Part shown: positions 51,471 through 60,136 of the stretch, piece by piece
Layout: each line of letters starts with the position of its first letter
Position numbering within the stretch: position 1 is the first letter of the stretch
Program-made: the position numbers and the translations under genes
Notes under the pieces: generated by a model
What the model was told of the DNA's origin: nothing
The model's database searches: none
Seen by the model: the letters and a program-made list of their open reading frames with translations, nothing else
Source of the DNA: Treponema sp.
GTDB taxonomy: Bacteria > Spirochaetota > Spirochaetia > Treponematales > Treponemataceae
Length of the DNA stretch: 61,901 nucleotides
Direction of reading: 5' to 3'
Assembly: GCA_017548565.1 (NCBI GenBank)
Contig: JAFYZU010000008.1
Span: 1-61,901, forward strand

Positions 51471-53399
51471 CTATAAATTAAAATTCTTTATAGTTTCAAT
51501 ATATTTTTCCGGAAGACCAATGTCATAGCTTTTTCCGTCTACAACAAGACCAAGCATACCGTTCTGTTTACGGGTCTGTTCAAGTGCACTTGTAAGCTGA
51601 TATTCACCTCGTTCACGCACATCATTTTTAATATTCTTTTCAAGCTGACTAAAAACATCCTTTGTAAGAATATACTGACCGAAAACTGCATAATAATTTT
51701 CAGAACTGTTTTTACTGGTTACCTTAAGATAGTCTTGTGCATAAGCAACCGATGGTTTTTCACAGATTCTATTCAAACGAAGGATTGTCTGTTCTTTATT
51801 TTCCCATTGACCTGACATAATTCCATAATGAACTACATCCTGTTCTGGAACCGCATGCATCGAAATAACAGGCATTCCTGTTTTTTCGTAAGCATCTATC
51901 ATCTGTTCCATGCAGTTTTTATTCTGATTGCTTCTGTAAACCATATCACCAAGAAGAAGCAGCACCGGTTCATTCTGAGCAAATTTACGGCACTGATAGA
52001 CTGCATGACCGAAACCAAGACGTTCCTTCTGAACGACATACGTAATTTTATTTTTCAAGGTTTCAAGCATATCTTCATAATACTTTTTATCGTCCGGTAA
52101 TTTTTCATAATGCTCCGGAGAAAGAGGATTAAAAAAAGCCTCATACAGAGATTTTTCTCCTTCGCCAATAACAAGACAGATTTTTTCAATTCCCGCCTGA
52201 AGCAGCTGTTCAAGAAGAATAAGAATTGCAGGTTTTAATATTCCATCCGTATCCATTACAGGAAAAAAATCTTTTTTCAATGCCTTGGTAACCGGAAACA
52301 GCCTTGTCCCGAAGCCTGCAACCGGGATGATTGCTTTTGTTACTGCCTTCTTCGGATGAATAGTGAGGGAAAAACCTTTCATCTTTTTTACTTTTTTAAG
52401 ATATTCAATAATCTTTAACTGACATTCGTGATTTTTTGCAAGCAGCTGAACGGTTCCATCACCCTGAGAGCCGACTCCCTTTGCACCGTAAATCCATTGA
52501 GAAAGAGTTTCATCCTTTAAAATTTCATGAAGTTTTAAAGCCGATAATTCATCTTTACATGAGGGAGCAACCTTTTTATCAAAGTTTTCCTGATATTCCT
52601 TCATAATCCGTCCATAACCTTCAAGATTTCCTTTTTCCAGATAATCACACGATTGTTTTATAAAAGCTTCATTGTCTTTTCCAAGAGCCTCCTGGACTTT
52701 TTTATCCTGTTCAGATTCGGCAAACGGGAATGCCTTGTTCAAATCAGAAAGGATCTTTACGGTATCTTTATGACCGTTTAAATCGGCTACTACAAAATAA
52801 AGAGGTTGTTTTATTTTGAGTGGTTTTACACTCATTTCATTGCCCGAAAAAGTCATGCACACAGGATTAACGCCATAAGCACATGCCTGATCGAGCCTTC
52901 CGCATCGTGAAGGAGTCCTTTGTTCTCCATAGTAGGCAATCGTCATTTCGCCCATGGTGTTAAGATTCAGGGCATAAAGAATATTGAATGCACGTGCTAC
53001 AAGTACACATATTGCCGCAGAAGATGACAAACCGCTTTTTATCGGTAAATCCATCTTCGTAATCTTTATCCTGATGCCACCTACCGAATAATTTTCACAG
53101 ACATAAGATGCGACTCCCGCAACGTATGAAAAAAATCCACCGGAATTTGCAATTCTGCGCAGTTTTTCTGAATCCATCGGACATACAAGCGATTCATTTT
53201 TATACACAGAAACTGAACTTTCGACAATAAAATCATCACTTTTAGAAACTGTCGCATAGATTCCCTGTTCAATGCCGGTAACAATCGCCTGCCCCGGAAC
53301 AATTTCAGGATTAAATGCTTTATAAAGACCAGCCCAGTCAGAATGCTCACCGATAAGACAAAGCCTGCCCGGGACAAATAAATCAATAGAGTTTTTCAT
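51471..53399 (-). CDS. Bifunctional GHMP sugar kinase + UTP-sugar-1-phosphate uridylyltransferase fusion
   Basis: 642 residues. Residues about 1-350 are a GHMP kinase: PGRLCLIGEHSDWAG (as in galactokinase and glucuronokinase), KSGLSSSAAICVLVARAFN (ATP loop) and a glycine-rich KGVGSQGDGTVQLLA. Residues about 355-642 are a GalU-like nucleotidyltransferase: KAIIPVAGFGTRLFPVTKAL, VVQKERLGFGHAVYQC, LLLGDMVY. One chain would phosphorylate a sugar at C1 and then make the UDP-sugar, the same logic as fucokinase/GDP-fucose pyrophosphorylase. The sugar (glucuronate, galactose, arabinose or other) is not determined. No Shine-Dalgarno is visible. Confidence 0.85.
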   Translation of the reverse strand: MKNSIDLFVPGRLCLIGEHSDWAGLYKAFNPEIVPGQAIVTGIEQGIYATVSKSDDFIVESSVSVYKNESLVCPMDSEKLRRIANSGGFFSYVAGVASYVCENYSVGGIRIKITKMDLPIKSGLSSSAAICVLVARAFNILYALNLNTMGEMTIAYYGEQRTPSRCGRLDQACAYGVNPVCMTFSGNEMSVKPLKIKQPLYFVVADLNGHKDTVKILSDLNKAFPFAESEQDKKVQEALGKDNEAFIKQSCDYLEKGNLEGYGRIMKEYQENFDKKVAPSCKDELSALKLHEILKDETLSQWIYGAKGVGSQGDGTVQLLAKNHECQLKIIEYLKKVKKMKGFSLTIHPKKAVTKAIIPVAGFGTRLFPVTKALKKDFFPVMDTDGILKPAILILLEQLLQAGIEKICLVIGEGEKSLYEAFFNPLSPEHYEKLPDDKKYYEDMLETLKNKITYVVQKERLGFGHAVYQCRKFAQNEPVLLLLGDMVYRSNQNKNCMEQMIDAYEKTGMPVISMHAVPEQDVVHYGIMSGQWENKEQTILRLNRICEKPSVAYAQDYLKVTSKNSSENYYAVFGQYILTKDVFSQLEKNIKNDVRERGEYQLTSALEQTRKQNGMLGLVVDGKSYDIGLPEKYIETIKNFNL

Positions 53400-53415
53400 G
53401 GATTATATTCTGAGA

Positions 53416-53724
53416 CTACAATTCTGTTTTTTTCAACTGAATGCATGTAATCATATCTGCATTAAGATAACGGATAGTTTTTTTATCTTCAATTTTTATG
53501 AAATTATCTTCAACCGAGAGAACTTTTGCGACATAACCGCCGAGTCCTCCTTCTGCATAAATTGTAACATCTTTTCCGATTAATTCCTGAAGCATCTTGG
53601 CTGCCATTAGTTTTTCTCCTTTCCTCATTCTTCTACGCTGTCTGATTCTTCTTTTCCTTCTGGATATCATTGGAAGATAAATGCATAGAAAAAATATGAT
53701 AAAATACAAATACCATGTAGACAT
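53416..53724 (-). CDS. Small membrane-anchored protein (YajC-sized, unknown)
   Basis: 102 residues: an N-terminal membrane helix (WYLYFIIFFLCIYLPMI), a very basic stretch RRKRRIRQRRRMRKG, then a ~60-residue beta-rich domain (IGKDVTIYAEGGLGGYVAKV). The C-terminal part resembles small uncharacterised domains of the DUF6897 kind; I cannot prove it. The start at 53724 is supported by a promoter placed exactly at leaderless distance. It lies 16 bases before the kinase fusion and is likely co-transcribed with it. Confidence 0.6.
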   Translation of the reverse strand: MSTWYLYFIIFFLCIYLPMISRRKRRIRQRRRMRKGEKLMAAKMLQELIGKDVTIYAEGGLGGYVAKVLSVEDNFIKIEDKKTIRYLNADMITCIQLKKTEL

Positions 53725-53730
53725 AAATCA

Positions 53731-53759
53731 ATAATATATAAACAGCCTGATTTTTTCAA
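53731..53759 (-). promoter_or_regulatory. Promoter of the small membrane protein and kinase fusion, probably leaderless
   Basis: TTGAAA (53759-53754), 17-base spacer, TATTAT (53736-53731), then TGATTT and the ATG at 53724. No Shine-Dalgarno. Confidence 0.65.
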
Positions 53760-53768
53760 GTTTTGTTT

Positions 53769-54767
53769 TTATATTGCCGAGATTTCATCTATTTCCTTAA
53801 GTTCATCCTTCGTGAAAGAGGTGTTTTCTATGGCTTTAATGTTATCAAGAATCTGAGACGGTCTGGAAGCGCCTATAAGAACTGATGTTATTGGTTCATC
53901 CTTTAAAGTCCATGCAAGAGACATTTCTGCCAGTGTCTGACCTCGACGTTTTGCAAGCTCATTCAGGCGTCGGATTTTACCGAGGGTTTCGTCATTCAGA
54001 TTTTCTTCCCTCAGAAAACGTCCGTCTGTTCTTACCCTGCTGTCCTCCGGAATTCCGTTAAGATATCTGTCGGTAAGCATTCCCTGAGCAAGCGGCGAAA
54101 AACATATAATTCCTTTTCCAAGCTTATAAGAAATTTCTTTTAATCCGTTTTTTTCTATGGTGCGGTTAAAAATATTATAACAGTTCTGATTGATGATAAA
54201 CGGAACATGACGTTCTTCCAGAAGCTTTACTGCTTTTTCAAGCACAGGACCATCGTAATTCGAAAGCCCCGCATACAGTGCTTTTCCGCTTCTTACTGCC
54301 TGTTCAAGCGCACCCATTGTTTCTTCTAGAGGGGTGTCAGGATCCATTCTGTGATGATAAAAGATGTCTACATAATCAAGACCAAGACGTTTAAGCGACT
54401 GATCAAGACTCGCAAGAAGATATTTTCTGCTTCCGTTATCACCATAAGGTCCCGGCCACATTCCGTAACCTGCCTTTGTAGATATTATCATCTCGTCTCT
54501 GTAGGGCATAAAATGTTCTTTAAGGATTTTCCCGAAATTTGATTCAGCACTGCCACCCTTAGGTCCATAATTATTCGCTATATCAAAATGAGTAATTCCG
54601 TTATCAAAAGCAGTAAAACACATCTGTTCCATGTTTGAATAGACACCGTTGTCACCAAAATTATGCCATAATCCGAGCGATACTGCAGGAAGCATAAGAC
54701 CGCTTTTTCCGCAACGATTGTATTTCATCTTTTCATAACGTTTATCATCTGCTATATACATATTCAT
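53769..54767 (-). CDS. Aldo/keto reductase (YghZ-like)
   Basis: 332 residues of the AKR TIM-barrel family with the catalytic tetrad: Asp and Tyr in FDIANNYGP, Lys in IISTKAGYG, and His in IFYHHRMDP. The C-terminal SVLIGASRPSQILDN binds NADP(H). The long form with a GPKGGSAE loop is that of L-glyceraldehyde-3-phosphate reductase (YghZ) types. It follows the alcohol dehydrogenase by 19 bases, so they form a two-gene reductase operon. Confidence 0.93.
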   Translation of the reverse strand: MNMYIADDKRYEKMKYNRCGKSGLMLPAVSLGLWHNFGDNGVYSNMEQMCFTAFDNGITHFDIANNYGPKGGSAESNFGKILKEHFMPYRDEMIISTKAGYGMWPGPYGDNGSRKYLLASLDQSLKRLGLDYVDIFYHHRMDPDTPLEETMGALEQAVRSGKALYAGLSNYDGPVLEKAVKLLEERHVPFIINQNCYNIFNRTIEKNGLKEISYKLGKGIICFSPLAQGMLTDRYLNGIPEDSRVRTDGRFLREENLNDETLGKIRRLNELAKRRGQTLAEMSLAWTLKDEPITSVLIGASRPSQILDNIKAIENTSFTKDELKEIDEISAI

Positions 54768-54786
54768 ACCCCCAAAAAAGACACTT

Positions 54787-55965
54787 TTACAGCTCTGCCT
54801 TTGCCGCTATACGATAAATCTGAGTTATATCGTCCGATGAAAGTTTTACAAAGCCTCCGGTCCTTCCATCTCCAAGTCCGAATTTATCTACAAGGGCCGG
54901 AATATCTTCTTCTTTTGCACCAAGTTCAGCAAAATTAATCGGCATTCCAATATCGTGTAAAAATCTTCTGAATGCTTTTATACCCGCCAATGCAGTAGTT
55001 TCAGGAGCATCATAGTTCATGTTACAGCCGAAAACTCTTACTGCCATCTGACAAAAGCGCATTACATCATGCTTATAAACGAATTCCATCCATGCCGGCA
55101 TTATAACAGCAAGCCCCGCACCGTGAGCACAGTCATAAAGTGCAGAAAGCTCATGTTCAATTCCATGACTGTTCCAATCCTGCTCGCGACCGACACCAAC
55201 AACATTGTTGTGAGCAACCATTCCGGCCCACATAATGTTTGCCCTTGCTTCGTAATCTAAAGGATTCTTTATTACACGAGGAACTTCCCTCACCATTGTT
55301 AAAAGAACTGCTTCGCACAATCTGTCGGTAATTTCAACTTCTTTTGTATTTGTAAAATATCGTTCGAAAACATGAGCCATGATATCTGTAGCACCGGCTG
55401 CCGTCTGAAAAGCAGGAAGAGTTTCCGTAAGCTCTGGATTCAAAATTGAAAACCTTGGTCTAAGTACATCCGATCCGGTTGCACGCTTGAGCATTCCTTC
55501 TTCCTTTGTTATTACTGAATCCCCCGAGCCTTCACTACCAGCCGCAGCAATTGTCAGAACGGTAGCAACAGGCACTGCTTTTTCAGGATGCTTCCCGCAG
55601 TAAAAATCCCAGAAATCTCCATCATAAGGAACACCTATTGCTATTGCCTTTGCGGAATCAATTACCGAACCGCCGCCCACAGCAAGAATAAAATCTATCT
55701 TTTCTGAACGAACAAGCTCTATTCCTTTATAAACAAGACCATCCCTCGGATTTGGCTGAACTCCACCAAGCTCAACATACGGAATTGATTCTTTATCAAG
55801 GGATGATTTTACCCTGTCGAGCAAACCTGATTTTTTTGCAGACTGTCCGCCAAAATGAATTAAAACCTTTGTTCCTCCGTATTTTTTAACATACATGCCG
55901 GTTTCATTTTCCCTTCCTTTTCCAAATACGAATTCTGTAGGACTATAAAAGTTAAAATTTTCCAT
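54787..55965 (-). CDS. Iron-containing alcohol dehydrogenase (BdhA/YqhD-like)
   Basis: 392 residues, normal length. The NAD(P)-binding region has LAVGGGSVIDSAKAIA, and the metal ligands fit TDIMAHVFERYF, HGIEHELS and YDCAHGAGLAV. It is closest in layout to NADPH-dependent butanol or lactaldehyde dehydrogenases that detoxify aldehydes or end fermentation. Operon with the aldo/keto reductase. The 183-bp gap to the divergent Gfo/Idh gene shows only AT-rich sequence. Confidence 0.93.
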   Translation of the reverse strand: MENFNFYSPTEFVFGKGRENETGMYVKKYGGTKVLIHFGGQSAKKSGLLDRVKSSLDKESIPYVELGGVQPNPRDGLVYKGIELVRSEKIDFILAVGGGSVIDSAKAIAIGVPYDGDFWDFYCGKHPEKAVPVATVLTIAAAGSEGSGDSVITKEEGMLKRATGSDVLRPRFSILNPELTETLPAFQTAAGATDIMAHVFERYFTNTKEVEITDRLCEAVLLTMVREVPRVIKNPLDYEARANIMWAGMVAHNNVVGVGREQDWNSHGIEHELSALYDCAHGAGLAVIMPAWMEFVYKHDVMRFCQMAVRVFGCNMNYDAPETTALAGIKAFRRFLHDIGMPINFAELGAKEEDIPALVDKFGLGDGRTGGFVKLSSDDITQIYRIAAKAEL

Positions 55966-56148
55966 GAATTAATCTCCTTGATATCTTTTGATTTTCTTTC
56001 GTTATTTCAGATTCCTTCTTGTAAAATATCACGAGTTATTTCATAAAGCAAACAAATAAAATGGATTTTAGAGATTTGTTCTATTATTTCGTACTACAGT
56101 AATATATTTACGTCATATAAAGATTAAAAATATTAAAAGAGGATTATT

Positions 56149-57123
56149 ATGCAGAAAATCAAATGGGGAATTTTAGGAACAGCAAACATTGCTGCTTACG
56201 GTATGATTCCGGGAATGAAGTTTGCCGATAATTGTGAGCTCTATGCCATTGCAGGACGAAATCCAGCGAAGGTTCTGAATTTTAAAAATAAATACGGTTT
56301 TGAAAAAGCATACAACAGTTATGATGAGCTTCTTGCCGATGATGCTGTACAGGCTGTTTACATTCCGCTTCCGAATCATATTCATCTTGAATGGGTAACA
56401 AAGGCTCTTAAAGCAGGAAAACATGTTCTTTGCGAAAAACCTCTTGCACTAAATGAAGCCCAAGCCCGTGAAATGTTTCAGACTGCGCGTGACTGTAACA
56501 GAATCCTTATGGAAGCTTATGCGTATCTTCACAGTCCTTATATACAAAGCCTTAAGAATGACATCAAAAACGGGCTGATCGGCGAAGTAAATTATATTGA
56601 AACTGCTTTTGTTACCCAGGGTTATAAAGAGGATTTCAGACTTCACAAAGAATTCGGCGGTGGTGCAATGTATGATCTTGGCTGCTATTGTACAACAATG
56701 ATTTTGAGCACAATTGAAAGTGAAATTGAACAGGTAAAGGCAGTTGCTGAATTTTCTGAGCCTGGAGTTGATTTTTTGACCAGTGCAATAATTAAGTTTA
56801 AAAACGGAGCACGTGCCTGTTTTGATGTCGGAATGATTCTCGGTGAAAATTCCAATTCACGTTTTGACAGGCTTTATATTCACGGAACAAAAGGAAACAT
56901 AAAATCTGATGTAGAATACAACCAGTCCGGCGAACTTACATATTTTGTTACGACAACAGACGGCATTCAGAAACGAAAAATTTTTGCTCCTCAAAATTAT
57001 ACGCTCGAAGTTGAACAGCTTGGAAGATGTATTTTACAAGGAGAAAAACCACACATTTCACCAGAGTTTTCTATAAAAAATGCACGTCTCATTGATTCGG
57101 TTTTGAAGGAGATCGGGTGGTAA
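56149..57123 (+). CDS. Gfo/Idh/MocA-family oxidoreductase
   Basis: 324 residues. N-terminal Rossmann fold with WGILGTANIAAYG, PNHIHLEWVTKALKAGKHVL and the EKPLALN motif with the catalytic Lys. C-terminal alpha/beta domain with GGGAMYDLGCY. It oxidises or reduces a sugar or cyclitol with NAD(P). The substrate is unknown. AGAGGA lies before the ATG, and the gene is monocistronic. Confidence 0.93.
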   Translation: MQKIKWGILGTANIAAYGMIPGMKFADNCELYAIAGRNPAKVLNFKNKYGFEKAYNSYDELLADDAVQAVYIPLPNHIHLEWVTKALKAGKHVLCEKPLALNEAQAREMFQTARDCNRILMEAYAYLHSPYIQSLKNDIKNGLIGEVNYIETAFVTQGYKEDFRLHKEFGGGAMYDLGCYCTTMILSTIESEIEQVKAVAEFSEPGVDFLTSAIIKFKNGARACFDVGMILGENSNSRFDRLYIHGTKGNIKSDVEYNQSGELTYFVTTTDGIQKRKIFAPQNYTLEVEQLGRCILQGEKPHISPEFSIKNARLIDSVLKEIGW

Positions 57124-57181
57124 CCGGCAACCCCTGCTTAAGCGATTTACACCCAAATGGATAGTTTTTATTGAAGAAATT

Positions 57182-57697
57182 TCAGATCTTTTTCTGGAAC
57201 CATTTAAGATCATACCAGCGGTCAAACTTTTTTCCTATGCCTTTCATGTGTGCCACTTCGATATATCCCTGTCTCAAATGAAAGTTCTGACTGTCATGCG
57301 TAAGATATTCATCTTCCTTTTCGCAAAAGGCAACTCCGGCAAGAAGATTTACAATACCCATCTTTTTCAAACGATTTTCCAATTCTTTATAAAGCAAAGA
57401 TCCAACACCCAAGCGGCGACAATCCTTATCTACATAAATCGAAGTATCAATAGTCCAGGAATAAGCTTCGCGGGAACTGTAGCTGCTGGCATAAACATAA
57501 CCGACAATTTTTCCTTCCCTTTCGCAAACAAGATAAGGATATTTTTGAGTAATATTTCTGATGCGGTTTTCAAACTCTTCAACCGTAGGAACCGCATATT
57601 CAAAAGACACAGCAGTATTCAAAACATAATAACTGTAAATTTCAACCAGTCTTGTTGCGTCTTGAAGTTTAACATCTCGGATTTTTAGGTTTTCCAT
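57182..57697 (-). CDS. GNAT acetyltransferase (phosphinothricin acetyltransferase-like)
   Basis: 171 residues. The fold is GNAT: IRDVKLQDATRLVEIYSYYV, the Ser/Phe-rich TAVSFEYAVPTVEEFENRI typical of Pat-like proteins, and the acetyl-CoA loop VDKDCRRLGVGSLLY. These acetylate amino groups of methionine analogues or similar molecules. The real substrate is unknown. It follows the RpiB-like gene by 13 bases, so it is the third member of a DUF3800-RpiB-GNAT unit. Confidence 0.88.
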   Translation of the reverse strand: MENLKIRDVKLQDATRLVEIYSYYVLNTAVSFEYAVPTVEEFENRIRNITQKYPYLVCEREGKIVGYVYASSYSSREAYSWTIDTSIYVDKDCRRLGVGSLLYKELENRLKKMGIVNLLAGVAFCEKEDEYLTHDSQNFHLRQGYIEVAHMKGIGKKFDRWYDLKWFQKKI

Positions 57698-57710
57698 TTA
57701 CTTTTCTCCA

Positions 57711-58346
57711 TTAGCAATATTTTATTTGCTTTTCAATCCATCTCAAAATTTCAGAATTAGTTCCTTTTTCTACAATAAAACTTATGACATCCTTTTTGGA
57801 TAAAACTTTTTGTATCATTTTTTTATCAAGATTATTTAACAGATCAATTATATTAACTTGAGAGTTTTTTCTAATCTGTTTTAAAAGTGCTGTGTCTTGT
57901 AACTTACGACTGCTTTCTGATTTAGGATAACCTTGTCCGAATGGTTCAGAAAAAAGACTTTTTATAGTTTGTTCAAAATTTTCTTCCCCGGCCCAGGTAT
58001 ATTCTTCGCCGAGTGGCAGCGATATAACATTTCCATTATTTATTTGAGCAAACAAATATGCATCTTTTGGAGTAGGAGCATACCCGCATAATACGCCAGG
58101 CATATTATTACAAGCAAGCATCATTCCCTGCCCTGATGAACAACCTGTTACTACAAAATCAACAGAATTACTAGCTATCAATAATCCAATCAAAACAGAA
58201 ATTTCTATATAACTGAAAGTTTCAGCATCACTGGAAGTACATCCAAAATTGTAAACTTCCGAATCCAATGCATATTTTTTAGTTGTACAAAAGAGCAATT
58301 CATTTTTTATAATTTGTGATGTTGCCTGAATAACGGCTATTCGCAT
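57711..58346 (-). CDS. RpiB/LacA/LacB-family isomerase-like protein
   Basis: 211 residues. The first ~140 resemble RpiB, with DFVVTGCSSGQGMMLACNN at the active-site Cys, then PGVLCGYAPTPKDAYLFAQINNGNVISLPLG. The C-terminal ~65 residues are helical and extra compared with ~150-residue RpiB. The usual GTGIGMSIAANK loop is altered to GCSSGQGM, as in a subset of uncharacterised relatives. It may isomerise a sugar phosphate. It follows DUF3800 by 10 bases. Confidence 0.8.
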   Translation of the reverse strand: MRIAVIQATSQIIKNELLFCTTKKYALDSEVYNFGCTSSDAETFSYIEISVLIGLLIASNSVDFVVTGCSSGQGMMLACNNMPGVLCGYAPTPKDAYLFAQINNGNVISLPLGEEYTWAGEENFEQTIKSLFSEPFGQGYPKSESSRKLQDTALLKQIRKNSQVNIIDLLNNLDKKMIQKVLSKKDVISFIVEKGTNSEILRWIEKQIKYC

Positions 58347-58356
58347 AAAAACTCCT

Positions 58357-59046
58357 TTATTTAAAACCTTTGAATTCTTTTTTCTGAATCGGTTTTAAAA
58401 ACTGTTTCTTCAAATCTTTAGGATTATGAAATATCAGAAGCTCTGATTTTGAAAGTTCTTTCTTTTTGTGTTTTACATTTAAAAGCTGAAGAGTACAAAT
58501 CAAATCGGCAACCTGAAACAGTTTATAATCCTTTGGAGAAACTTTACGGACATCATATTTTGAAAGCTCTGTAAAAAGAACTGAGTTCAAGATTCTATTC
58601 AGATTACGCTGACCATTATCATAATATAATATGACTTCATCAAAGGTTTGGAAGTATTCAATATTTTCGCGAATAAAAAGAGACATTTCTTTTGCCATGC
58701 GACCTTCGAGTCTTAATAAATCATCAAACTGGCGTTTCTCAAAAAGGAAGGTCTTATAGCTGATTTCAGATTTCATAACAAAATAAAAAAGCTTAGAAAG
58801 AATTGCACGGCGTTCGTTAGGATTCATGTTTTCATAGATTTCTTCACGGCGAATTATCGGTTCGGTGTGAATTGCAAAATCTTTCCCAAAGCCCATATTC
58901 TCTAAAGAATTATTGAGATGATTTATGTTTGCCTGGATGTCTTTGCTCTGGTCATGGAAAATCATAGTGATGATATAGTAAGGCGAGTGTGTGCTGTATT
59001 CTCCAAAATCGCCGCTTTCATCAACAAAGATACTTAATTGTCCCAT
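58357..59046 (-). CDS. DUF3800 protein
   Basis: 229 residues beginning with the DUF3800 signature LSIFVDESGDFG, whose Asp-Glu-Ser sits in an RNase-H-like fold. A distal conserved Asp appears in LFQVADLICTLQLLN. These proteins are common in accessory DNA and next to mobile or defence genes. Catalysis is suspected but not shown. First gene of a unit with RpiB-like and GNAT genes. Its ATG lies just after a terminator-like hairpin and T-run, so it may be controlled by attenuation. Confidence 0.9.
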   Translation of the reverse strand: MGQLSIFVDESGDFGEYSTHSPYYIITMIFHDQSKDIQANINHLNNSLENMGFGKDFAIHTEPIIRREEIYENMNPNERRAILSKLFYFVMKSEISYKTFLFEKRQFDDLLRLEGRMAKEMSLFIRENIEYFQTFDEVILYYDNGQRNLNRILNSVLFTELSKYDVRKVSPKDYKLFQVADLICTLQLLNVKHKKKELSKSELLIFHNPKDLKKQFLKPIQKKEFKGFK

Positions 59047-59126
59047 GAAGGCTCCATAAAAAAGAAAATGGCGGGACAGTTTGCCCGCCGTTGTAGGTTA
59101 GACCAGGGTCTTTCGACCAGCCCAAT
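59047..59126 (-). ncRNA. Candidate attenuator leader or ~70-nt small RNA before DUF3800
   Basis: A transcript from about 59124 would contain a GNRA-capped hairpin (GGTC GAAA GACC, 59118-59107), a single-stranded stretch, and a perfect 6-bp GC hairpin ending in T-rich sequence, all within about 70 nt and before the DUF3800 start codon. This layout is that of a riboswitch/attenuator or a free small RNA with read-through. I do not recognise a known class. Confidence 0.45.
59057..59089 (-). terminator. Terminator hairpin in front of DUF3800
   Basis: GGCGGG (59070-59075) pairs with CCCGCC (59084-59089). On the minus strand it is followed by ATTTTCTTTTTT, ending about 10 bases before the DUF3800 ATG. 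Confidence 0.75.
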
Positions 59127-59130
59127 TATG

Positions 59131-59158
59131 ATTATAGGTTTTTTTGGGGATTTGTCAA
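59131..59158 (-). promoter_or_regulatory. Near-consensus promoter of the DUF3800 leader
   Basis: Perfect TTGACA (59158-59153), 16-base spacer, perfect TATAAT (59136-59131). The strongest promoter match in the window. Confidence 0.8.
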
Positions 59159-59238
59159 GTTTAATATATGTTGATTATCTTCTTCACATCTCAACCAAAT
59201 CCCCAGAATAAACATAGCTCAACTGTTCGCCCATGATT

Positions 59239-60126
59239 TTATTTCCTCACATTCCCAAAACAGAAGGTCATTGCGGCGGCATAAACCATATTCAGTTCGC
59301 TGCGATTTCTAAATATTTCGTTCAGTTTGATTTCTTTTTCCAGATATTCGGTTGCTTCTTCGCGAGAAAAGCCAAGTTCCATAAACCAGTTTATTTTTGC
59401 TGATTTTTGTTCGTCATTAAGTTCGGAGCCAAAACCATCAGATTGCAATGACGTGTAAATGGAATCCTGTTCTTCATTTTTCTCGTCTGCAAGAATAATC
59501 CTGACGGCGTCACTTATGCGGGCCTGAATATTTTTGATATTATTCCGAGCCATGATGACCGGCATTTTCATTCCGATATTTCCATCGGTTTTTGTTTTTT
59601 CGTGAACACGCTCAAATAAGATTTGAAGAAAACCAAGGTCGGTGATTTTGCTCTTTTTTATTCCGTCGATATACATCAGAGCATTTACCGCATTCCAGTT
59701 TGATTCGCAGGAAATAATCATGCCGTCATTTTTTGTGATGCGTTTCATTTCTGTGATTACTGTGTCAGGCTCCGGGATGTGCATCAAAACACTGTTACAG
59801 ATTGCAATGTCAAAGGTATCATCTTTTTCTGGCACACTGTTTGCCGAAGAATGTATAAACTTGTAATTGAAAGAAACATTCTTAAAAATCTCGCGCCCCT
59901 TGTTAATCAGTTCTTCGGAAATATCAACTCCTGTGTATGTACTGCCCTCTGGAAGCAGTGGCATAAGCACAAGCCCAAGATAACCATACCCGCAGCCAAA
60001 ATCAACAACATCTACTTTCGTTGTAATCTTCCAGACTTTTTCCACAAGAAACTGCAGGTAATCAATATTCAGATACAGAGAACGTGTTAGTTTTAAATAA
60101 TCGAACTTATCATCCCAGTTAGTCAT
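59239..60126 (-). CDS. Class I SAM-dependent methyltransferase
   Basis: 295 residues. Motif I is VDFGCGYGYLGLVLMPLLPE, motif II YTGVDISEEL, and ICNSVLMHIPEPD fits motif IV. A ~120-residue helical C-terminal domain follows. It methylates an unknown small molecule or macromolecule. AGGTGG lies before the ATG. The GNAT gene upstream ends 11 bases before the start, so this is the last gene of a GNAT-GNAT-methyltransferase run. Confidence 0.9.
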   Translation of the reverse strand: MTNWDDKFDYLKLTRSLYLNIDYLQFLVEKVWKITTKVDVVDFGCGYGYLGLVLMPLLPEGSTYTGVDISEELINKGREIFKNVSFNYKFIHSSANSVPEKDDTFDIAICNSVLMHIPEPDTVITEMKRITKNDGMIISCESNWNAVNALMYIDGIKKSKITDLGFLQILFERVHEKTKTDGNIGMKMPVIMARNNIKNIQARISDAVRIILADEKNEEQDSIYTSLQSDGFGSELNDEQKSAKINWFMELGFSREEATEYLEKEIKLNEIFRNRSELNMVYAAAMTFCFGNVRK

Positions 60127-60136
60127 CTCTAACCAC

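Noticed and set aside
53400..53407. TATAAT two bases before the kinase-fusion start
   Set aside because: Same reason; the gene is more likely read from the promoter at 53731-53759.
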